Part shown: piece after piece, positions 8,594 to 17,771 of the stretch
How the letters are laid out: every line of letters begins with the position of its first letter
Position numbering within the stretch: the stretch's first letter is position 1
The notes under the pieces: model-generated
What the model was told of the DNA's origin: nothing
What the model saw: the letters and a program-made list of their open reading frames with translations, nothing else
The model's database searches: none
Assembly: GCA_903825285.1 (NCBI GenBank)
Contig: CAIJZY010000007.1
Coordinates: forward strand, 1-64,000
DNA from: an uncultured Opitutia bacterium
GTDB lineage: Bacteria; Verrucomicrobiota; Verrucomicrobiia; Opitutales; Opitutaceae
DNA: 64,000 bases
Direction: 5' to 3'
Program-made: the position numbers and the translations under genes

Positions 8594-9040
8594 TTATTTC
8601 TTGATGTGCTGCGGCTGCGCGCCGGCCGGGAGCGGCGGCGTGGGGCCGACGCCCGCGGGCGGGAGCGTGCCGTCGAGTTCCTGCCGCCAGTGGGCGACAT
8701 CGCCGCCCGGGCAGTAGACATACATCATGTGCAGGGGCGTGTCGCCGATGTTCGTCAGCTGGTGAAACTGGGTCGGGGGCATGAACACGCACTGCCCAGC
8801 CGTGATCTCGGAGCGCTCCGTGCCCACGCAGATCTCGCCGCGGCCCTGGAGGATCATGTAGATCTCCTCCTGCTCCTGGTTGTGCCAGGGCACCTGGCCG
8901 CCGTTCGGCTCGAGGACCACGTAGCCCATGGTGAAGCCCTTGGCGGCGATGGGCTGGCCCAGCTGACCCACCAAGCCTCGGCCCATGCGGCGGGCGGGAA
9001 AGGTGCGACCGGGGATCTTGGCAATGTCGGCGATGATCAT
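8594..9040 (-). CDS. Cupin domain protein
   Basis: 148 residues forming one cupin barrel. Motif 1 reads VPWHNQEQEEIYMILQGRGE (two metal-binding His/Glu positions) and motif 2 reads FMPPTQFHQLTNIGDTPL. Such proteins bind a metal and a small carbohydrate-like ligand, acting as an isomerase, dioxygenase or binding protein. It is encoded directly upstream of a Gfo/Idh/MocA dehydrogenase in what looks like a two-gene operon. Confidence 0.85.
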   Translation of the reverse strand: MIIADIAKIPGRTFPARRMGRGLVGQLGQPIAAKGFTMGYVVLEPNGGQVPWHNQEQEEIYMILQGRGEICVGTERSEITAGQCVFMPPTQFHQLTNIGDTPLHMMYVYCPGGDVAHWRQELDGTLPPAGVGPTPPLPAGAQPQHIKK

Positions 9041-9088
9041 GTGGTGGTGTGGGGTGGAATGAGGAAAGGGGGAATTTCTTTCGCGCCA

Positions 9089-11140
9089 TCACGCCGCCGT
9101 CAATCCTGCGCGCACGAGCAGCGCTGAAAGATCGGGCTCCCGGCCCATGAAGGCGCGGTAGAGTTCCATGGGGTCCGCGGAGTTGCCGCGGCTCAAAACG
9201 CACCGGACAAAGTCCGCGCCGACCTCCGCGCTGAACACGCCCTCCCGCCGAAAGCGCGTGAAGGCATCGGCATCCAGCACTTCGGCCCACTTGTAGGAAT
9301 AGTAGCCCGCCGCGTAACCGACCGGGTCCGAAAAGAGGTGCGTGAACCGCTTGAGCACCGTCGGAGACGGCGGCTCCGTCGGCGTCAGACAGTCCGCCAC
9401 CAGGCCGCGCGCCACCGGCTCGAGGTCCGCCGCGCCGGCCAACTCGGCCGCGCGGATGTGGAGCGCGAGGTCCATCTTCGCGAATGCCACCTGCCGCATC
9501 GTGGCCGACGCCGAGCGGAAATTCCGCGCGCCGACCATCTTCTGGAATAGATCCTCCGGGATCGCCGCCCCGGTCTCGTGGTGCCGCGCGAACAGGTCGA
9601 GGCTCGCGCGCTCCCAGCACCAGTTCTCCATGATCTGCGAGGGCAGTTCGACGAAGTCCCAGGCAACGTTCACGCCATTGAGCGACTTGATCTCCACCTC
9701 GCCGAGGAGGTGGTGCAGCAGGTGCCCGAACTCGTGGAAGATGGTCTCGACCTCGCGATGCTTGAGCAGGGCCGGCCGGCCGGCCATCGGCGGCGTGAGG
9801 TTGCCGCAGATCAGCCCGAGGTGCGGCGCCCGCGTGCCGTCGGGCCGCGGGCCGCCGGTCACAAGATAACCCATCCACGCCCCGCCCCGCTTCGACTCCC
9901 GCGGGTGCCAGTCGGCATAAAACGACCCGACGTGCCGCCCGCGCGCGTCGAGCATGTCATAGTACTTCACCTCCGGGTGCCAGGCCTCGGCCTCCCCGGC
10001 CCGCTCGGTGATGCGCAGGCCGAACACGCGCGTGGCCAGCTCGAACATGCCGGCAATGACGCGGTCCATCGGAAAATAAGGCCGCAGCACCTCCTCGTCG
10101 AACGCATGCCGCGCCTGCCGCAGCTTCTCGGCCCAGTACGCGGTCTCCCACGGGGCCAGCCGCGCCGCCGGTCGGCCGGTCTGCCCGGCCTTGAACTCCT
10201 CCAGCTCGCGTGCCTCGCGCGCAAACGCCCCGGCCGCGCGGCGCTGCAGGTCCTCGATGAACGCCAGCGCCTTCGCCCCGCTCTTGGCCATGCGTCGCTC
10301 GGTCACGAGGTCCGCAAAGTGCGCCTTGCCCAGCAGCGACGCCTTCTCGGCGCGCAACGCGAGGATGCGGCCGACCAGCGGCGTGTTGTCGTGCGGCGCC
10401 TGCGCGCCCACCGCCACCGCCGCCGTCCACATCTGGCGGCGGAGGTCGTCCTCCGCCACGTAGGTCATGAACGGCTCCTGCGAGGGCATGTGCAGCGTGA
10501 ACCGCCAGCCCGCGAGGCCCCTGGCCTCCGCGCTCTGGCGCGCCGCCGCGAGCGCGTGGGCCGACAGCCCGGCGAGGCGGGACTCGTCCGTGACGACCAG
10601 CTGCCAGGCGTTGGTGGCGTCGAGGACGTGCTCGGAATATTTCTGGGTCAGCTGCGCCAGCTCGCTCTGCAGGGCCTCGACCCGCGCCCGCCGCTCCGCC
10701 GGGAGGTCCGCGCCCGCCAGCCGGAACTCGGCCACGGTCTCGTCCACGTAGCGGCGGTGGATGCCCGTCAGCGCGCGACCCGCGGGGGACTCGGCCACGG
10801 CGCGCAGCCGGCGCCAGAGCTCCGCGTTGAGCGGAATCTTGGCGTAGAACGCCGACACCTGCGGCAGCAGGGCGTTGTGCGCCTCGCGCAGCGCCGGAGA
10901 GTCGGCGACGGACTGGAGATGCGTGACCTTGCCCCAGGCGGTGGTCAGCTCCTCGGTCGCCTGCTCCAGGGCAAGGAAGGTGTTCTCATAGGTCAGCTGC
11001 GCGAGATCGCGCGCCGCGACCGCGGCCACCGCGGCCTCCGCCCGCTGCAGCGCCAATGTGATGTCGGGCTGGACCTGCGCGGCCGTGAGCTGCGACCAGA
11101 GAATGTGGAAGGCGGAATCGAGGAAGGGATGCGAGGCCAT
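9089..11140 (-). CDS. M3 family oligopeptidase (oligopeptidase A-like)
   Basis: A 683-residue cytoplasmic metallopeptidase. The zinc-binding HExxH is TIFHEFGHLLHHLLG starting at His469, with a downstream Glu expected in the following helix. C-terminal family sequence YAAGYYSYKWAEVLDADAF is clear, and the length matches PrlC/OpdA (about 680). It degrades short peptides, including signal-peptide remnants in relatives. No signal peptide is seen. It ends 48 nt before the cupin gene on the same strand, but functional linkage is doubtful. Confidence 0.92.
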   Translation of the reverse strand: MASHPFLDSAFHILWSQLTAAQVQPDITLALQRAEAAVAAVAARDLAQLTYENTFLALEQATEELTTAWGKVTHLQSVADSPALREAHNALLPQVSAFYAKIPLNAELWRRLRAVAESPAGRALTGIHRRYVDETVAEFRLAGADLPAERRARVEALQSELAQLTQKYSEHVLDATNAWQLVVTDESRLAGLSAHALAAARQSAEARGLAGWRFTLHMPSQEPFMTYVAEDDLRRQMWTAAVAVGAQAPHDNTPLVGRILALRAEKASLLGKAHFADLVTERRMAKSGAKALAFIEDLQRRAAGAFAREARELEEFKAGQTGRPAARLAPWETAYWAEKLRQARHAFDEEVLRPYFPMDRVIAGMFELATRVFGLRITERAGEAEAWHPEVKYYDMLDARGRHVGSFYADWHPRESKRGGAWMGYLVTGGPRPDGTRAPHLGLICGNLTPPMAGRPALLKHREVETIFHEFGHLLHHLLGEVEIKSLNGVNVAWDFVELPSQIMENWCWERASLDLFARHHETGAAIPEDLFQKMVGARNFRSASATMRQVAFAKMDLALHIRAAELAGAADLEPVARGLVADCLTPTEPPSPTVLKRFTHLFSDPVGYAAGYYSYKWAEVLDADAFTRFRREGVFSAEVGADFVRCVLSRGNSADPMELYRAFMGREPDLSALLVRAGLTAA

Positions 11141-11184
11141 GGGCGGACGCCCACGAGAACGTCAACGCCGACCCGGCGCAAGCG

Positions 11185-13017
11185 TCACCACGCGTACGCC
11201 GCCCCCACCGCGAACTGGCGGCGCGAGGCCGGCACGGCGGGCACTTCCTGGAAGGCGGAGTTCCAGAGGTTGTCGGCCTGCACGGTGAACTCGATCCCCG
11301 GCAGCGCAGCGGGCCGGTAGGACAGGCCCAGCGAGCTGATGAGGGCGTCGTTGCCGCCGGTGACCCGGAGGAGGTTTCCCGCCTGCATGCGCGCCGCGTT
11401 GTCGAGGCGCAGCGTCCACTCGTGCCCGAGCCGCGCCACCACCGCCGCGGTCAGCCGCTGGCGGGCGTAGTTCAGGGCGTAGAAACTGGCGTCCACCACC
11501 GCGCCATGATAATCGGGCGACTTGCCCAGCACGGTGTAGCCGAGCACGAGGTCGCACGCGCTCCACGAGCGCCGCGCCACGAACTCCGCGCCGGTCGTCG
11601 CGACGTCCACCGCGCTGGCCGTCCGGGCGATCACGCCCTGGCGGAAGGTCCAGTCCACGAGGTTGTCGTCGCGCCGGTAAAACACCGCCGCCTGCGCGAC
11701 CCACCCTGCCGCCGCGCCGCTGGCGCCAAGCTCGAGATTGTGGCTGGTCTCGCGGCCGAGGTTGGGGTTGCCGCGGAAAAGCCCCGCGGTCGCGCTGGAG
11801 TTCAGCGCCGTGTAGCTGGGCAGCTGCGTGCTCGTGGCGTAGCTGAGGTAGACACGCGCGACCGGGGCGGCGGCCTGCTCCCGCGCGAGCTCGATCACGG
11901 GCGAGACCGCCGAGCCGTTGTGGTCCGAGTGGTCGTAGGTGGCGCCGGCCTTCACCACCAGCCGCGCGCCGTCGTCCAGCACCCAGGTCCGCTCCGGCAC
12001 GAGGGCGAGCTTGCTCAGGGTGCGCGCGTGGTAGCGGCCGGCGGTCAGCGACGTCGAACGGAGCTCGTCGGTCAGGATCTCCCCATGAAAATTGAGCACG
12101 GCCGCCCCCACGTCCCGGCGGCCTCCGAGTGCGGCGCCGCTTTCCCAGGTGGTGTGCTGGTACGGGTGGATCGCCCCGATCGGGGCGAAGCGGTTGAACG
12201 CGTAGTCGTCCTTGTTGCGCCGGTGATAGGCGCCCGCCTCGAGGAAGTCGCCACCGCCGAGGTCCACGCGGTGGTTGAGGGCCAGCAACACGGTCTGGAG
12301 GTGCTCGGACTCATCCGAGTTGAACGGGGTGTAGAGGTTCGGCCACCCGAAGACCTTCGCCTGGTAGCCGGCGAACAGGTCCGTCTGCGAGTTCGCGTCG
12401 GAGAACTGGAGGCGGCCGTTGAGACGGTTGAACGCGCTGTCGCCGAACGGCACCGAGCCGTTCGACTCCGAGCGCGCCCAGTCCACGTCCGCGGCCACGT
12501 GCCGGCCGAGGACCACCGCGTCGCTCGCGTAGCCCTGGTAGAATTCCTGCCGGTCGAGCCCGTACTCCCCGGCCGCCACCGCGACCGCGCCGGTCGTGCG
12601 CACCGGCCGCCAGCCGTAGGCCACGGCGCCGACGGTGGAGTTGAACGCCAGCGCGGCATGGTCCGCGCCGGTGAGGATGGCGGGCGCGCCGAGCATCGCG
12701 GGTGCGATGGGCAGCTCGGCCAAGTAGTGGCCGGTCTGCGGGTCGCTGATCGCGACCGCGCCGATCCGGAAGCCGGTGTTCTCAAAGATGCCGCCGCGGA
12801 TCGTCACGTCAGACTGGGCCTCGGTGAGGTTGCGGGCCTGGATGTCCACCTGCGGCTCGTAGCGCAGCGCCGAGACCGGCATGGCGAAGGCGCCGGCCGG
12901 GGCCTGGTTCGCCACGCGGGGCGAATAGACCGTGACCTCGGGGAGGCTCACGGGGGTGGTTTGCGCGGAAAGGCTGACGGCGAGCAGCAGGCCGGCGGCG
13001 GCCGAACGGAGGTTCAT
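11185..13017 (-). CDS. TonB-dependent outer-membrane receptor (BtuB-like)
   Basis: About 610 residues. The chosen start MNLRSAAAGLLLAVSLSAQ gives a signal peptide; an upstream in-frame start at 13059 would bury it. A TonB-box-like VTVYSP follows, then a plug domain (AQSDVTIRGGIFENTGFRIG) and many alternating beta strands, ending in an aromatic residue (AAYAW). The plug pattern resembles the BtuB/FepA-type subgroup. The ligand is unknown, and no cobalamin-riboswitch motif was found upstream. It takes up a large ligand across the outer membrane using TonB-derived energy. Confidence 0.85.
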   Translation of the reverse strand: MNLRSAAAGLLLAVSLSAQTTPVSLPEVTVYSPRVANQAPAGAFAMPVSALRYEPQVDIQARNLTEAQSDVTIRGGIFENTGFRIGAVAISDPQTGHYLAELPIAPAMLGAPAILTGADHAALAFNSTVGAVAYGWRPVRTTGAVAVAAGEYGLDRQEFYQGYASDAVVLGRHVAADVDWARSESNGSVPFGDSAFNRLNGRLQFSDANSQTDLFAGYQAKVFGWPNLYTPFNSDESEHLQTVLLALNHRVDLGGGDFLEAGAYHRRNKDDYAFNRFAPIGAIHPYQHTTWESGAALGGRRDVGAAVLNFHGEILTDELRSTSLTAGRYHARTLSKLALVPERTWVLDDGARLVVKAGATYDHSDHNGSAVSPVIELAREQAAAPVARVYLSYATSTQLPSYTALNSSATAGLFRGNPNLGRETSHNLELGASGAAAGWVAQAAVFYRRDDNLVDWTFRQGVIARTASAVDVATTGAEFVARRSWSACDLVLGYTVLGKSPDYHGAVVDASFYALNYARQRLTAAVVARLGHEWTLRLDNAARMQAGNLLRVTGGNDALISSLGLSYRPAALPGIEFTVQADNLWNSAFQEVPAVPASRRQFAVGAAYAW

Positions 13018-13113
13018 GGCCCGAACCGGTATCCAGCCCCGCATGGAAAACAAGCCCAAGTTAGCAGATATTCAGAAATGCCTTAACAAGGCGGGCGGGA
13101 CGCCCGGCGGCGG

Positions 13114-13142
13114 AAAACAAAAACCCGGCCGCGCGGGCCGGG
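13114..13142 (-). terminator. Intrinsic terminator of the ferredoxin gene
   Basis: On the minus strand a perfect 7-bp stem CCCGGCC/GGCCGGG with a 5-nt loop is followed by TTTTTGTTTT. It lies 24 nt after the ferredoxin stop and isolates that gene from the TonB receptor downstream. Confidence 0.85.
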
Positions 13143-13166
13143 TGGAGGGTGAAACGCGGGCGGGGC

Positions 13167-13403
13167 TTATTCCTCGCCGTCGTTGCCGATGGCCTCGACG
13201 GGGCAGCCCTCGAGCGCCTCCATGCACTGGGCGATTTCTTCCTCAGTGGTGGGCTGCTTGTGGACGAAGGAGTAACCGCCCTCGTCGTGACGCGTGAAGA
13301 ATCCGGGCGCAGTCTCGCGGCAGAGGTCACAGTCGATGCATTGCTGGTCGACGTAGAATTTGCCGGCGGCGTTCTGGGCCCATTTGTCAGCTTTGTTGGC
13401 CAT
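13167..13403 (-). CDS. Single-cluster [4Fe-4S] ferredoxin
   Basis: 78 residues starting MANKADKWAQNAAGKF. Cluster ligands are visible as Cys22, Cys25 and Cys28 (CIDCDLC) and Cys67 before a Pro (GCPVEAIG); Cys60 is an extra cysteine. The size and layout match small single-cluster ferredoxins of the Thermotoga/Bacillus type. The acidic C-terminus is typical. It is a plausible electron carrier for the pyruvate:ferredoxin oxidoreductase at 44.3-48.0 kb. It is monocistronic, ending in a strong terminator. Confidence 0.9.
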   Translation of the reverse strand: MANKADKWAQNAAGKFYVDQQCIDCDLCRETAPGFFTRHDEGGYSFVHKQPTTEEEIAQCMEALEGCPVEAIGNDGEE

Positions 13404-13537
13404 GGTTCGCCCGACCAAAGAGTAAATAAAACCGCTGTCAAGCGGGTCTGCTCGCACGCCCGCGGATCGGTCCGGCCGCCGCAAATTCTCGGGTGGCGGC
13501 TTGTATTTGGGACCCGCCCTTCCATCATGCCCTGCCC

Positions 13538-14419
13538 ATGCTATCCGACCGTCCGTACATGCACGATCCCTATCCCCGCGAAAGGACCTCCGTCCTCGCG
13601 TGGCTGATCTCGGCGGTCGTCGCCGGATTCGTGCTGCAAATCGTGACCTCCCGGGTGTTTGAGGCCCCAGGCGCGGCGGAGCACTTCTTCGGCCTGTCGG
13701 TCGGCGCCCTCCATTCCGGCCGGGTCTGGACCCTCCTCACCTACAGCTTTCTCCACGACCCGGGCAACCTGCTGCACATCCTCTCGAACGTCATCGGGCT
13801 CTATTTTCTCGGCCGCGTGCTGCTGCCGGTGCTCGGGCCGAGCCGTTTCCTGGGGCTCTACGCCGCCGCCGTGCTGCTGGGCGGCGTGGTCTGGGCGGCC
13901 GCGAACTGGCACCTGGGCGGCGTCCTGATCGGCGCCTCGGCCGGGGTCTTCGGCCTGTTCATCACCTACGCGTGCTTCTACCCGCACCAGCCGGTGACGT
14001 TTCTCCTGCTCTTCATCCTGCCGGTCACGCTCAAGCCCAAGCACGTGGCCATCGCAGCGGTGCTGGTCGACCTGACCGGCTGCCTCTTCTACGAGGTGAT
14101 GGGTGCCCCCTCCCCGTTCGGCTTTGCGCACTCCGCCCACCTCGGCGGCATGGCGGCGGGCTGGTTCTACTTCCGCTATGTCCACGAGGGCCACTGGCGG
14201 CTGCCGTTCCGCCGGTCCGACATCGAGCTGCCGCGCTGGGCCAAGAAAGACGCGAAGGCGGCCCCCGCCGCCTACCAGGTCAACGTCGGCGGCCGCGAGG
14301 GCCTCCGCGCCGAGGTGGACCGCATCCTGGACAAGATCAACAGCCAGGGTTTCGGCGCGCTCAGCGCCGAGGAGAAGCGGATCCTCGACGAGGCCAAGGA
14401 TCTGCTCAGCCGCCGCTAG
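13538..14419 (+). CDS. Rhomboid family intramembrane serine protease
   Basis: About 293 residues with six predicted membrane helices. The catalytic Ser lies in LIGASAGVFGLF, the catalytic His in FAHSAHLGGMAAGW, and the oxyanion-side Asn in HILSNVIGLYFLGR. A soluble tail of about 85 residues follows the last helix and ends DEAKDLLSRR, as in many verrucomicrobial homologues. The start is set at MLSDRPYMHDPYP; the Met at 13559 is possible. It cleaves membrane-protein substrates within the bilayer; the natural substrate is unknown. Confidence 0.88.
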   Translation: MLSDRPYMHDPYPRERTSVLAWLISAVVAGFVLQIVTSRVFEAPGAAEHFFGLSVGALHSGRVWTLLTYSFLHDPGNLLHILSNVIGLYFLGRVLLPVLGPSRFLGLYAAAVLLGGVVWAAANWHLGGVLIGASAGVFGLFITYACFYPHQPVTFLLLFILPVTLKPKHVAIAAVLVDLTGCLFYEVMGAPSPFGFAHSAHLGGMAAGWFYFRYVHEGHWRLPFRRSDIELPRWAKKDAKAAPAAYQVNVGGREGLRAEVDRILDKINSQGFGALSAEEKRILDEAKDLLSRR

Positions 14420-14488
14420 CCCCGGGCTCGCGCACCTTTCCGTCCCCGTAGTGAAACATTTGCCTATTCCGACGTTCTTATACCTTCC

Positions 14489-16714
14489 ATGATGCGCTTT
14501 ACTCCCTTCCGGCGGCTGGCCCTCGGCGCCGTCCTGCTGAGTGTCTCGGCCGCCGCGCTCCTCGCCCGGGTTGACCAGAAGTTCACCAGCACGCCCACCC
14601 TCACCGTCGAGGCGCGCACGCTGGTCCAGCTACTCGAGCAGGCCCACTACAACCGCGACGCCGTCACGAGCACGGACTACGCGGAGGTCATCCCCAACTT
14701 CATGGCCGACCTCGACGGCCAGCGGCTGTTCTTCCTCAACAGCGACAAGGTCGTCTTCAACGCCCGCTTCGGGAAAAACGTCTACTGGAACCTCAGCGGC
14801 CTGGGCAACATCGACGCCGCCTACGACATCTACGCCACCTACGAGACGCGCGCCCAGGCCCGCATCAACTGGATCTTCGACGAGCTGAAGAAGGACATCG
14901 ACCTCTCCGGCCACGACACCTACCGCTTCGACCGCACCAAGGCCGACTGGCCCGCCAACGCCGCCGCCGCGGACGAGCTCTGGCGCCAGCGCCTCAAGTT
15001 CGAGCTCATCGCCGAGCTCATGAACAAGAAGCCCGTCGCCGACGCCAAGCTGGCCGTCCGTAAGCGCTACGAGCGCATGCTCAAGAACCTCGACGAGATC
15101 GAGGGCAACGAGGTCGCCGAGCTCTTCCTTTCCAACGTCGCGCGGCTCTACGACCCCCACTCCACCTACTTCTCCGCCGAGTCCTACGAGGACTTCGGCA
15201 TCCAGATGAAGCTCGAGCTCATCGGCATCGGCGCCGTGCTCAGCGTCGAGGACGACTACTGCACCGTGAAGGAGATCGTGCCGGGCGGTCCCGCGGACCT
15301 GAGCAAGCAGATCAAGCCGGGCGACAAGATCCTGTCCGTCGCCCAGCCCGACACCGAGCCGATCGAGGTCATCGGCATGAAGCTGCGCCGCATCGTCGAG
15401 CGCATCCGCGGCGCCAAGGGCACGCAGGTCACCCTCACCATCCAGCCGGTCGACGCGATCGACACCAGCGCCCGCAAGCAGGTCACGCTCACCCGCGACG
15501 TCGTGAAGCTCAACGACGCCCGCGCCCATGCCGCGGTGTTCCAGGTGCCCGGCGCCGACGGCCAGAACGTGCCGATCGGGGTCATCACCCTGCCCTCCTT
15601 CTACGGCCCGGCCGAGACCGACAGCGCCGCCAACCAGCAGAGCGCCAGCAAGGACGTCGCCAACCTCATCAGCCAGCTCAAGGGCGCCGGCATCCAGGGC
15701 CTCGTCCTCGACCTGCGCCACAACGGCGGCGGCTTCCTCACCGAGGCCATCGACCTCGCCGGCCTGTTCATCAGCCAGGGCCCCGTCGTCCAGGTGAAGA
15801 ACTACACGGGCGAGATCCAGGTGGACAGCGACACCAACCGCGGCGTGGCCTACGACGGCCCGCTCGCCGTGCTCGTCGACCGCTTCAGCGCCTCCGCCTC
15901 CGAGATCGTCACCGGCGCCCTCCAGAACTACGGCCGCGCCATCGTCATCGGCGACACCTCCACCCACGGCAAGGGCTCCGTCCAGAACGTGGTCGAGATG
16001 CGGACGCTCCTGCCGCAGCTCGCCCACACGCCGGTCAAGACCGGCGCCGTGAAGTTCACGATCCAGAAGTATTACCTGCCCAACGGCTCCTCCACCCAGC
16101 TCAAGGGCGTCGTGCCGGACATCGTGCTGCCGTCGATCGACGAGTTCCTGCCGATCGGCGAGGGCTCCCTGCCGCACGCGCTGGCCTGGGACGAGATCCC
16201 GTCCAGCCTCTTCGAGGGTCACCCGCTCGACACCAAGGTGCTCCAGCCGCTCCGCGAGGCCAGTGCCGCCCGCCAGGCCAAACTCGACGAATTCCTTTAC
16301 CTCCGCCGCAACATCGACTGGTTCAAGCAGCGCCAGGACCAGAAGACCGTCTCGCTCAACCTTGACGCCCGCCGCGCCCAGAAGGTGGAGGACGAGGCCT
16401 TCAAGAAGCAGCTGGAGGCCGAGAAGCTGCAGCTCGCCAAGCACGAGTATCCCTATCGTGAATATCGCCTCGGACCCGCGCCGGCACCGAAGCTCAAGGC
16501 CCCCAAGAAGACCGACGCCACCGGCGCCCCGGACCTCGACGGCGAGGACGACGAGACCGAGATGAGCACGGACACCGAGGCCTACGCCAAGGTGGATGTG
16601 TTCCTCCGCGAAAGCCTGCGCGTCGTGAACGACGCCGTCGCCCTCGGCAAGGAAAAGCAGTTCGCCGCCGCCACCCACGCGCCCCTCACCGCCGCCCTCG
16701 ACCGGAAGGGCTGA
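14489..16714 (+). CDS. prc: C-terminal processing (tail-specific) protease Prc
   Basis: A 741-residue periplasmic S41 protease. It has a signal peptide (about residues 1-26, ending AALLARV), an N-terminal helical region, a PDZ domain (about 225-320, LIGIGAVLSVEDDYC then GGPADLSKQIKPGDKIL) and a protease core. The Ser/Lys dyad lies in DRFSASASEIVTGAL (around residues 465-475) and THGKGSVQ (Lys495). The C-terminal DUF3340-like region matches E. coli Prc (about 680 residues). It degrades proteins from nonpolar C-termini and processes lipoproteins. It is followed by a palindromic repeat element. Confidence 0.93.
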   Translation: MMRFTPFRRLALGAVLLSVSAAALLARVDQKFTSTPTLTVEARTLVQLLEQAHYNRDAVTSTDYAEVIPNFMADLDGQRLFFLNSDKVVFNARFGKNVYWNLSGLGNIDAAYDIYATYETRAQARINWIFDELKKDIDLSGHDTYRFDRTKADWPANAAAADELWRQRLKFELIAELMNKKPVADAKLAVRKRYERMLKNLDEIEGNEVAELFLSNVARLYDPHSTYFSAESYEDFGIQMKLELIGIGAVLSVEDDYCTVKEIVPGGPADLSKQIKPGDKILSVAQPDTEPIEVIGMKLRRIVERIRGAKGTQVTLTIQPVDAIDTSARKQVTLTRDVVKLNDARAHAAVFQVPGADGQNVPIGVITLPSFYGPAETDSAANQQSASKDVANLISQLKGAGIQGLVLDLRHNGGGFLTEAIDLAGLFISQGPVVQVKNYTGEIQVDSDTNRGVAYDGPLAVLVDRFSASASEIVTGALQNYGRAIVIGDTSTHGKGSVQNVVEMRTLLPQLAHTPVKTGAVKFTIQKYYLPNGSSTQLKGVVPDIVLPSIDEFLPIGEGSLPHALAWDEIPSSLFEGHPLDTKVLQPLREASAARQAKLDEFLYLRRNIDWFKQRQDQKTVSLNLDARRAQKVEDEAFKKQLEAEKLQLAKHEYPYREYRLGPAPAPKLKAPKKTDATGAPDLDGEDDETEMSTDTEAYAKVDVFLRESLRVVNDAVALGKEKQFAAATHAPLTAALDRKG

Positions 16715-16741
16715 ACGCGGCCGGGAGTTGGGGGACCGCTC

Positions 16742-16915
16742 ATGGGATTTCACCAACGGTGAAATCTTCATGGAGTGGCTTCGGCTGATTGCCTGCGCAG
16801 TTGTATGGGGCCCGCTGATCGCGGGCTGCAGTCTGCGATCAGCAGACCCGCTGAGATAGCGGAGGCTATCAGCCGCCGCCGCATTAAACAGATTTCACCG
16901 TTGGTGAAATCCCAT
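16742..16915. repeat. 174-bp element bounded by 26-bp inverted repeats
   Basis: Perfect 26-bp inverted repeats at 16742-16767 and 16890-16915, each itself a near-palindrome (GATTTCACC..GGTGAAATC). Pairing continues imperfectly outward for about 8 bp (gacc.ct.). Inside are two hairpins: GCTGATCGC/GCGATCAGC (16814-16843) and GCTGA..TAGC/GCTATCAGC (16850-16873). It contains no ORF. It lies between the convergent prc and prmC genes. This architecture fits a MITE-like non-autonomous element or a structured RNA acting as a two-way terminator. Confidence 0.75.
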
Positions 16916-16930
16916 TAGTGGTCTCTCCTC

Positions 16931-17770
16931 TCAAATCCCCGCTAGGAAATAGCGGTCGCGGCCTGTCAGGTCCTGCAGGGATTCCGTGCGCGTGAAGCCG
17001 GCGGCCGTGGCCGCTTCCGCCAGCGCGGCGTGATGGGCGATCCCGGTCTCCAGCGCGACGGTCCCTCCCGGGGCCAGAAAGGTTGGCGCAGCCGCGAGGA
17101 TAGTCCGCAGGTCCGCCAGGCCGTCGTCGCCGGCCGTCAGCGCCTGCACGGGTTCGAAGCCGCGCACCTCGGGCGTCGTCGCGGCGGTCTCAGTCGCGGA
17201 CAAATATGGGGGATTGGCCACGATCAGGTCATACCGCGCGTCCGCCGGCAGCGCGGAAAACCAGTTGGACGCCACCAGCGTGACCCGTCCCTCCAGCCCG
17301 GAGGCCGCCGTGTTCTCCCGCGCCAGCGCCAGCGCCTCGGGACTCGCGTCCACGGCCGTCACCCGCGACTCCGGAAAATGCTTCGCCAGCGCGAGGGCGA
17401 TCGCGCCGGAGCCCGTGCCCAGGTCCAGAATCGCGCCGGGCGCCGGGCGCGCCGAGAGGATCTCCACCAGTCGCTCCGTCTCGGGCCGCGGGATCAGCGC
17501 GCGGCGGTCCACCTTCAGCCTCAGGCCGAAGAACTCGGTCTCGCCGAGGACGTATTGCACCGGCTCCCGCTGGCCGCGGCGGCGCACCAGCGGCCGGATC
17601 AGCTCGAGCTCGGCCGCGCTCAGCGGCCGCTCGAAGTTCAGGTAGAGCTGCATGCGCTTCAGGCCCAGCGCGTGGCCCACCAGCAGCTCCGCGTTGAGCC
17701 GCGGCGAGTCGAGGCCCTTCGCGGCGAAAAACTCCGTGGTCTTCTTGATGACCTCCAGGACGGTGAGCAT
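16931..17770 (-). CDS. prmC: Release factor glutamine methyltransferase PrmC
   Basis: About 279 residues. It methylates the GGQ glutamine of release factors. An N-terminal helical domain (LTVLEVIKKTTEFFAAKG) precedes the SAM fold with ILDLGTGSGAIALALAK and the catalytic NPPY in LIVANPPYLSATE. The start ATG (complement of 17768-17770) lies one base after the prfA stop, a tight prfA-prmC operon as in many bacteria and consistent with RF1 being a substrate. Confidence 0.93.
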   Translation of the reverse strand: MLTVLEVIKKTTEFFAAKGLDSPRLNAELLVGHALGLKRMQLYLNFERPLSAAELELIRPLVRRRGQREPVQYVLGETEFFGLRLKVDRRALIPRPETERLVEILSARPAPGAILDLGTGSGAIALALAKHFPESRVTAVDASPEALALARENTAASGLEGRVTLVASNWFSALPADARYDLIVANPPYLSATETAATTPEVRGFEPVQALTAGDDGLADLRTILAAAPTFLAPGGTVALETGIAHHAALAEAATAAGFTRTESLQDLTGRDRYFLAGI

Positions 17771-17771
17771 G

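Noticed and set aside
13018-13166. Cobalamin riboswitch upstream of the BtuB-like receptor
   Set aside because: No B12-box-like sequence or suitable fold was found; the space holds the ferredoxin terminator instead.
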